Shown here: one piece after another, positions 21,601 to 22,500 of the stretch
Layout: each line of letters starts with the position of its first letter
Numbering within the stretch: position 1 is the first letter of the stretch
Source: Symbiodinium natans
Taxonomy: Eukaryota; Sar; Dinophyceae; Suessiales; Symbiodiniaceae
Reading direction: 5' to 3'
Length of the DNA: 22,500 nucleotides
NCBI GenBank assembly: GCA_905221605.1
Contig: CAJNDS010000824.1
Span: 212,501-235,000 of the forward strand
The notes under the pieces: model-generated
The model's input: the letters and a program-made list of their open reading frames with translations, nothing else
What the model was told of the DNA's origin: nothing
Databases searched by the model: none
Made by a program: the position numbers and the translations under genes

Positions 21601-22500
21601 GCTTAGGGCTTAGGGCTTAGGGCCCCAAACCCTGGAGCCCCTTGTGTCCCCAGGCAGACTACAAGGCGAAGCTGAAGTTTCGTCAGGCCTGCTTGGGCTG
21701 CCGAATAGTCGTGCGGGCTTGACAGCTTCCTCCCAAACAAAGAAACCCAGGCGTCCCTCCCACAACCCTAAACCCTAAACCCTAAACCCTAAACCCTAAA
21801 CCCTAAACCCTAAACCCTAAACCCTAAACCCTAAACCCTAAACCCTAAACCCTAAACCCTAAACCCTAAACCCTAAACCCTAAACCCTAAACCCTAAACC
21901 CCTAACCCCTAACCCCTAAACCCCTAAACCCCAAACCCTAGACTCTGAACCCAAATTCGCCCCTTTTTTGCTTATGGAGGACGAGATCCAAGCGCTTCGG
22001 AGCTCGAAGCAGAAGATGCAGAAGAGCCTTGAGGCCGGCATCCCTCAGAACAAGGTTTAGGGGTTTAGGGGTTTAGGGTTTAGGGTTTAGGGTTTGGGGT
22101 TTAGGGTTTAGAGGGGTTTAGGGGTTTAGAGGGGTTTAGGGGTTTAGTCCAGGGGTTTAGGGGTTTAGGGGTTATACGGGTTTAGGGGTTTAGGGGTTTA
22201 GGGGTTTAGGGGTTTAGGGGTTTAGGGGTTTAGGGGTTTAGGGGTTTAGGGGTTTAGGGTAGCTAGGACCCAGAGTAGGCCCTTGTTCCCTTTTCTTAGG
22301 GTTTGGGGTTCCCTTGTAAACCCCTTTAAACCCAGAAGGGGCACCCTTCTTGTACCTAGCTTACTCCTGGGTCTGGCCTCTTGCATCCTCCACAAGTCCT
22401 ATAACCCCTATAACCCCTATAACCCCTATAACCCCTATAACCCCTATAACCCCTAAACCCCTATAACCCCTAAACCAAAATAAACCCCTAAACCCCTGGA
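12647..22500 (+). CDS. CFAP58: CFAP58 (CCDC147) homologue, 5' part, 23 exons
   Basis: This gene encodes a long coiled-coil protein of the flagellar axoneme; loss of the human homologue causes malformed sperm flagella. The spliced product contains, in order, FEALERDFQ, ELVGDKSLEHFR, YEKLHRALKKSHDSE, KKCRELNAEIV, VQTALKLSQEDQ, LKKEIERAWKMVE, EKEQRARETIQ and RLVEQGAGLS. These match, with equal spacing, the conserved N-terminal part of the family as I remember it. About 370 codons are spread over 9.4 kb in exons of 22-72 nt; the remaining half or more lies beyond the window. Every acceptor is AG|G. Donors are GC (about 12), GT (about 5) and GA (5). Most introns contain telomeric arrays. The call is firm from exon 4 on. 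Start and exon edges need transcript data. Confidence 0.9.
12680..12776 (+). repeat. intron 1: TTTAGGG-sense array at the donor
   Basis: It begins in the donor itself and is rich in TTTGGGG variants. A poly-C run follows at 12778-12793. Confidence 0.95.
12964..13017 (+). CDS. CFAP58: CFAP58 exon 2 (tentative)
   Basis: TTGCGTTGCAG|G acceptor, ELAPDCADTPAFDTFSSR, GC donor, phase 0 at both ends. Non-conserved region of the protein. Confidence 0.45.
13018..13280 (-). repeat. intron 2: CCCTAAA-sense array with ACCCACCA blocks
   Basis: It fills the intron from donor to 12 nt before the acceptor. Two blocks of an 8-bp variant (CAACCCAC) punctuate perfect CCCTAAA, the second at 13243-13280. Confidence 0.97.
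13293..13334 (+). CDS. CFAP58: CFAP58 exon 3
   Basis: CCGGCAG|G acceptor, AAVVGKDAAEGEFE, then donor GCGAGT, a GC version of the consensus. Phase 0 at both ends; CCCTAAA before, TTTAGGG after. Confidence 0.65.
13372..13470 (+). repeat. intron 3: TTTAGGG-sense array
   Basis: It starts 37 nt after the donor and decays downstream. Confidence 0.95.
13606..13735 (-). repeat. intron 3: CCCTAAA-sense array, perfect
   Basis: About 18 essentially identical units ending 22 nt before the acceptor of exon 4. Confidence 0.98.
13758..13793 (+). CDS. CFAP58: CFAP58 exon 4
   Basis: CAGCCAG|G acceptor and ASAFEALERDFQ, matching the family's first conserved block. Ending at the GA donor (CAG|GACGCG) makes the join to exon 5 the same length as in the family; the frame itself stays open further. 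Confidence 0.85.
13829..13982 (+). repeat. intron 4: TTTAGGG-sense array with a 9-bp variant block
   Basis: Perfect heptamers give way to about a dozen copies of TCTTTAGGG (13861-13971), then heptamers again. Confidence 0.97.
14025..14122. repeat. intron 4: GC-rich palindromic duplication and G-run
   Basis: A near-palindrome with GTCCGGGGGCCCC at 14026 recurs as a 19-bp palindrome (GTCCCGGGGGCCCCGGGAC) near 14104. Between them is a long G-run (about 14069-14087) that could form a quadruplex. Confidence 0.7.
14150..14435. repeat. intron 4: CCATGCCCAC repeat cluster, both orientations
   Basis: The motif TTTGCCATGCCCACGG and its complement CCGTGGGCATGGCAAA occur about ten times with roughly 21-nt spacing. 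Because 21 is a multiple of three, several frames stay open on both strands and make false heptad-like ORFs. It can fold into multiple hairpins. Confidence 0.8.
14436..14645. repeat. intron 4: degenerate TTTAGGG, then a short CCCTAAA array
   Basis: Degenerate TTTAGGG-sense units occupy 14436-14545 and a clean CCCTAAA trio lies at 14619-14645. The order is TTTAGGG then CCCTAAA, as in other introns. Confidence 0.85.
14743..14855. repeat. intron 4: inverted repeat
   Basis: ATAAGGAGGGACCCCTA at 14745 is mirrored by GTAAGGGTCCCTCCTTTA near 14839, enclosing AT-rich sequence; a further MITE-like fold-back. Confidence 0.55.
14878..14930 (+). CDS. CFAP58: CFAP58 exon 5
   Basis: AATCAG|G acceptor, then EILQELVGDKSLEHFRN, one of the best-conserved CFAP58 blocks. 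The GT donor leaves GA, completed by exon 6. The frame happens to stay open to 15060, but the family alignment fixes the donor here. Confidence 0.93.
15242..15286 (+). CDS. CFAP58: CFAP58 exon 6
   Basis: CAGAG|G acceptor; one base, then YEKLHRALKKSHDS and a GC donor two bases into a codon. The introns on either side have no telomeric array. Confidence 0.93.
15444..15504 (+). CDS. CFAP58: CFAP58 exon 7
   Basis: GCTTTCTCAG|G acceptor, one base, then KHLIKKCRELNAEIVQNAVK and a GT donor. CRELNAEIV is a family hallmark. Confidence 0.95.
15733..15824 (-). repeat. intron 7: CCCTAAA-sense array
   Basis: It ends 21 nt before the acceptor of exon 8. Confidence 0.97.
15846..15872 (+). CDS. CFAP58: CFAP58 exon 8 (27-nt micro-exon)
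   Basis: GGGCAG|G acceptor, VQTALKLSQ, GC donor, phase 0 both ends. Exactly the nine residues the family has between exons 7 and 9. Confidence 0.95.
16376..16530 (-). repeat. intron 8: CCCTAAA-sense array
   Basis: About 22 units ending 8 nt before the acceptor of exon 9; the upstream 15873-16375 has open frames but no supported exon. Confidence 0.97.
16539..16601 (+). CDS. CFAP58: CFAP58 exon 9
   Basis: CTGTGCAG|G acceptor, EDQATITALKKEIERAWKM then VE, GT donor, phase 0. The tryptophan-containing block is diagnostic for the family. Confidence 0.96.
16627..16669 (+). repeat. intron 9: TTTAGGG-sense array
   Basis: Six units starting 25 nt after the donor. Confidence 0.97.
16903..16925 (-). 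repeat. intron 9: short CCCTAAA-sense array
   Basis: Three units, 39 nt before the acceptor of exon 10; preceded by C-rich sequence. Confidence 0.9.
16965..17011 (+). CDS. CFAP58: CFAP58 exon 10
   Basis: GGGAAG|G acceptor, ASHEKEQRARETIQN plus two bases of a leucine codon. The donor is GA (CT|GACACC), the only one that gives the family length and the right phase for exon 11. Confidence 0.9.
17033..17150 (+). repeat. intron 10: TTTAGGG-sense array, TTTAAGGG variants
   Basis: Starts 21 nt after the donor; the 8-bp TTTAAGGG form dominates its end. Confidence 0.95.
17213..17255. repeat. intron 10: hairpin
   Basis: CTGGTTCTTAGTAGGGAA (17213-17230) is the reverse complement of 17238-17255 with one mismatch, around a 7-nt loop. 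It is too short to be a MITE of the other families. A terminator role is not implied. Confidence 0.7.
17429..17469 (+). CDS. CFAP58: CFAP58 exon 11
   Basis: CCAAG|G acceptor, one base, then KSEITKLGRLVEQ and one base before a GC donor. The glycine codon is split with exon 12. Confidence 0.93.
17489..17524 (+). repeat. intron 11: degenerate TTTAGGG-sense array
   Basis: Four or five altered units, 19 nt after the donor of a 103-nt intron. Confidence 0.85.
17573..17622 (+). CDS. CFAP58: CFAP58 exon 12
   Basis: CTCGAG|G acceptor, two bases completing glycine, then AGLSINQENMVNQLVQ and a GA donor (CAG|GACTTT). LVEQGAGLS across the junction matches the family. Confidence 0.93.
17735..17818 (-). 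repeat. intron 12: CCCTAAA-sense array
   Basis: It ends 10 nt before the acceptor of exon 13. Confidence 0.97.
17829..17873 (+). CDS. CFAP58: CFAP58 exon 13
   Basis: GGGGAG|G acceptor, EKNDLVKHRDMLQGQ, GC donor at 17874 chosen because it keeps the family length. A GT donor at 17901 (after STSSKVQ) is the alternative, adding nine residues; the sequence GGTCCAG before that donor recurs at the acceptor of exon 14. Confidence 0.88.
17906..18015 (+). repeat. intron 13: TTTAGGG-sense array
   Basis: About 13 units, 32 nt after the preferred donor. Confidence 0.97.
18052..18111 (+). CDS. CFAP58: CFAP58 exon 14
   Basis: CTCCGCAG|G acceptor, VQQMQQQNTDLTAKVGKLEQ, GA donor (CAG|GATCCG), phase 0. Typical coiled coil. 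Confidence 0.9.
18112..18489. other. intron 14, 5' part: dispersed-repeat remnant
   Basis: No exon supported. A segment near 18205-18260 (GGGGTCCTTAATGTAAGGGA) resembles the 36-bp repeat at 12480. This is the one intron where the first TTTAGGG array lies far (378 nt) from the donor, which could mean an inserted element pushed it away. Confidence 0.5.
18490..18640. repeat. intron 14: TTTAGGG-sense array, then degenerate C-rich array
   Basis: TTTAGGG and TTCAGGG units to 18560, immediately followed by CCCCAAA/CCACAAA units: a head-to-head switch of strand sense within a few bases. Confidence 0.93.
18838..18959 (-). repeat. intron 14: CCCTAAA-sense array
   Basis: Mixed CCCTAAA, CCCGAAA and CCCTGAA units ending 5 nt before the acceptor of exon 15. 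Confidence 0.97.
18965..19027 (+). CDS. CFAP58: CFAP58 exon 15
   Basis: CCCTGCAG|G acceptor, ERQLGNGELQSLREAFQKLL then E, and a GC donor (GAG|GCATCC). A GT donor at 19041 is possible but off phase. Confidence 0.9.
19042..19076 (+). repeat. intron 15: TTTAGGG-sense array
   Basis: Four units starting 14 nt after the donor; a second, longer block lies at 19400-19490 in the same intron. Confidence 0.93.
19400..19490 (+). repeat. intron 15: second TTTAGGG-sense array
   Basis: Five clean units, then GGGCTAGGG variants. Confidence 0.93.
19526..19567 (+). CDS. CFAP58: CFAP58 exon 16
   Basis: GTGCCAG|G acceptor, EADQQQKRKEKLDK, GA donor (AAG|GACCTT). KEKLDK aligns with the family's KEKLEK. Confidence 0.9.
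20032..20053 (+). CDS. CFAP58: CFAP58 exon 17 (22-nt micro-exon)
   Basis: Exons 16 and 18 do not agree in phase, and the family has about eight more residues between them. The only fitting segment is GTTGGAG|GAGCTGAAAGACATG and on, coding ELKDMRQ plus one base, with a GC donor. It restores both phase and length (KLDK-ELKDMRQ-G-LESKQ). Confidence 0.85.
20149..20296 (-). repeat. intron 17: CCCTAAA-sense arrays and a local duplication
   Basis: Two short arrays (20149-20180 and 20242-20296), each preceded by a copy of CTCAGCTCTTGGGGCTTATG (near 20116 and 20201). The array and its leader were duplicated together. The second copy ends 14 nt before exon 18. Confidence 0.9.
20311..20369 (+). CDS. 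CFAP58: CFAP58 exon 18
   Basis: GGCCCAG|G acceptor, two bases, then LESKQSEVNARREELAHGE and a GC donor. Confidence 0.93.
20411..20460 (+). repeat. intron 18: TTTAGGG-sense array
   Basis: Starts 41 nt after the donor. Confidence 0.97.
20605..20652 (+). CDS. CFAP58: CFAP58 exon 19
   Basis: CCAAAG|G acceptor, EKQKHLTRLLREERQE, GT donor (GAG|GTCCCC), phase 0. Confidence 0.9.
20673..20775 (+). repeat. intron 19: TTTAGGG-sense array
   Basis: TTTAGGG with TTCAGGG units, 20 nt after the donor. Confidence 0.97.
20893..21050 (-). repeat. intron 19: CCCTAAA-sense array
   Basis: About 22 units. An extra C-rich tract lies between it and the acceptor. Confidence 0.97.
21198..21290 (+). repeat. intron 19: long poly-C pyrimidine tract at acceptor
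   Basis: Over 90 nt of almost pure C with scattered A runs up to CGGCCGCAG, the acceptor of exon 20. It gives proline-rich false ORFs on + and glycine-rich ones on -. Confidence 0.9.
21296..21367 (+). CDS. CFAP58: CFAP58 exon 20
   Basis: GGCCGCAG|G acceptor, EERLTIRAAQLKGNYEHL then VKQHKE, GC donor, phase 0. The following 137-nt intron has no telomeric array. Confidence 0.92.
21505..21540 (+). CDS. CFAP58: CFAP58 exon 21
   Basis: CTGCAAG|G acceptor, EQQTLARCKDDQ, GC donor (CAG|GCCGAG), phase 0. Confidence 0.85.
21560..21624. repeat. intron 21: CCTAAGC then GCTTAGGG variant units
   Basis: Three spaced CCTAAGC motifs are followed by three GCTTAGGG units. This is the only place where the C-sense form precedes the G-sense form inside one CFAP58 intron; both are non-canonical variants. 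Confidence 0.75.
21654..21686 (+). CDS. CFAP58: CFAP58 exon 22 (33 nt)
   Basis: GTCCCCAG|G acceptor, ADYKAKLKFRQ, GC donor, phase 0. Confidence 0.88.
21766..21945 (-). repeat. intron 22: CCCTAAA-sense array, near-perfect
   Basis: About 20 identical heptamers, then CCCCTAA forms, ending about 35 nt before the acceptor. Confidence 0.98.
21981..22034 (+). CDS. CFAP58: CFAP58 exon 23
   Basis: TTATGGAG|G acceptor, DEIQALRSSKQKMQKSLE, with a GC donor at 22035. A GT donor at 22056, made by the telomeric array itself, would add seven residues (AGIPQNK); both keep phase 0. Confidence 0.88.
22056..22258 (+). repeat. intron 23: TTTAGGGG (8-bp) array
   Basis: Heptamers at the start turn into a long run of the octamer TTTAGGGG. 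Confidence 0.97.
22398..22500 (-). repeat. intron 23: CCCCTATAA (9-bp) array
   Basis: Seven or so copies of CCCCTATAA, then CCCCTAAA units, running off the window. By the polarity rule a 3' splice site should lie soon after 22500. Confidence 0.95.

Overview
The window looks like nuclear DNA of a dinoflagellate. Three things point there: (i) dozens of interstitial arrays of the plant-type telomere heptamer (TTTAGGG on one strand, CCCTAAA on the other) and local variants; (ii) protein-coding information cut into exons of about 22-120 nt, whose introns start with GT, GC or GA and nearly always end AG|G; (iii) all well-supported genes lie on the + strand, as in unidirectional dinoflagellate gene clusters. 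There is no bacterial-style gene, rRNA, tRNA or CRISPR. The longest ATG-to-stop frames are mostly not genes; many end in translations of the repeat (LNPKP or GFRV).

Layout. 1-2048: no confident gene, one telomeric array and a cluster of fold-back (MITE-like) elements. 2049-6589: candidate gene A, short exons whose phases agree from one to the next; product not recognised. 6590-7477: coding-like open frame, then probable intergenic DNA. 7478-8769: candidate gene B, a phase-consistent exon chain, unknown product. 8770-11370: almost free of telomeric arrays, with coding-like frames on both strands (candidate gene C on +). 11370-12439: arrays, AT-rich low-complexity DNA and a probable last exon. 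12480-12587: a 36-bp tandem repeat. 12647-22500: the 5' part of a gene I recognise as CFAP58 (CCDC147), a flagellar coiled-coil protein. I place 23 exons coding for roughly 370 residues; the rest lies beyond the window.

The most notable observation is the polarity of the telomeric arrays relative to splice sites. Taking exon positions from the CFAP58 family alignment, TTTAGGG-sense arrays sit just downstream of 5' splice sites (usually 0-40 nt) and CCCTAAA-sense arrays just upstream of 3' splice sites (usually 5-40 nt). Where an intron has canonical arrays of both kinds, TTTAGGG always comes first. The same rule fits candidate genes A and B. It suggests the repeats act as, or were gained as, intron-end modules (G-rich enhancer near the donor; pyrimidine and branch-site-like tract near the acceptor; possible RNA pairing between the two).

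Limits: exons were called by eye from reading frame, codon third-position GC, splice dinucleotides, phase agreement and remembered family alignment. No search was run. CFAP58 exons 4-23 are strong; its first three exons are moderate; genes A, B and C are candidates.
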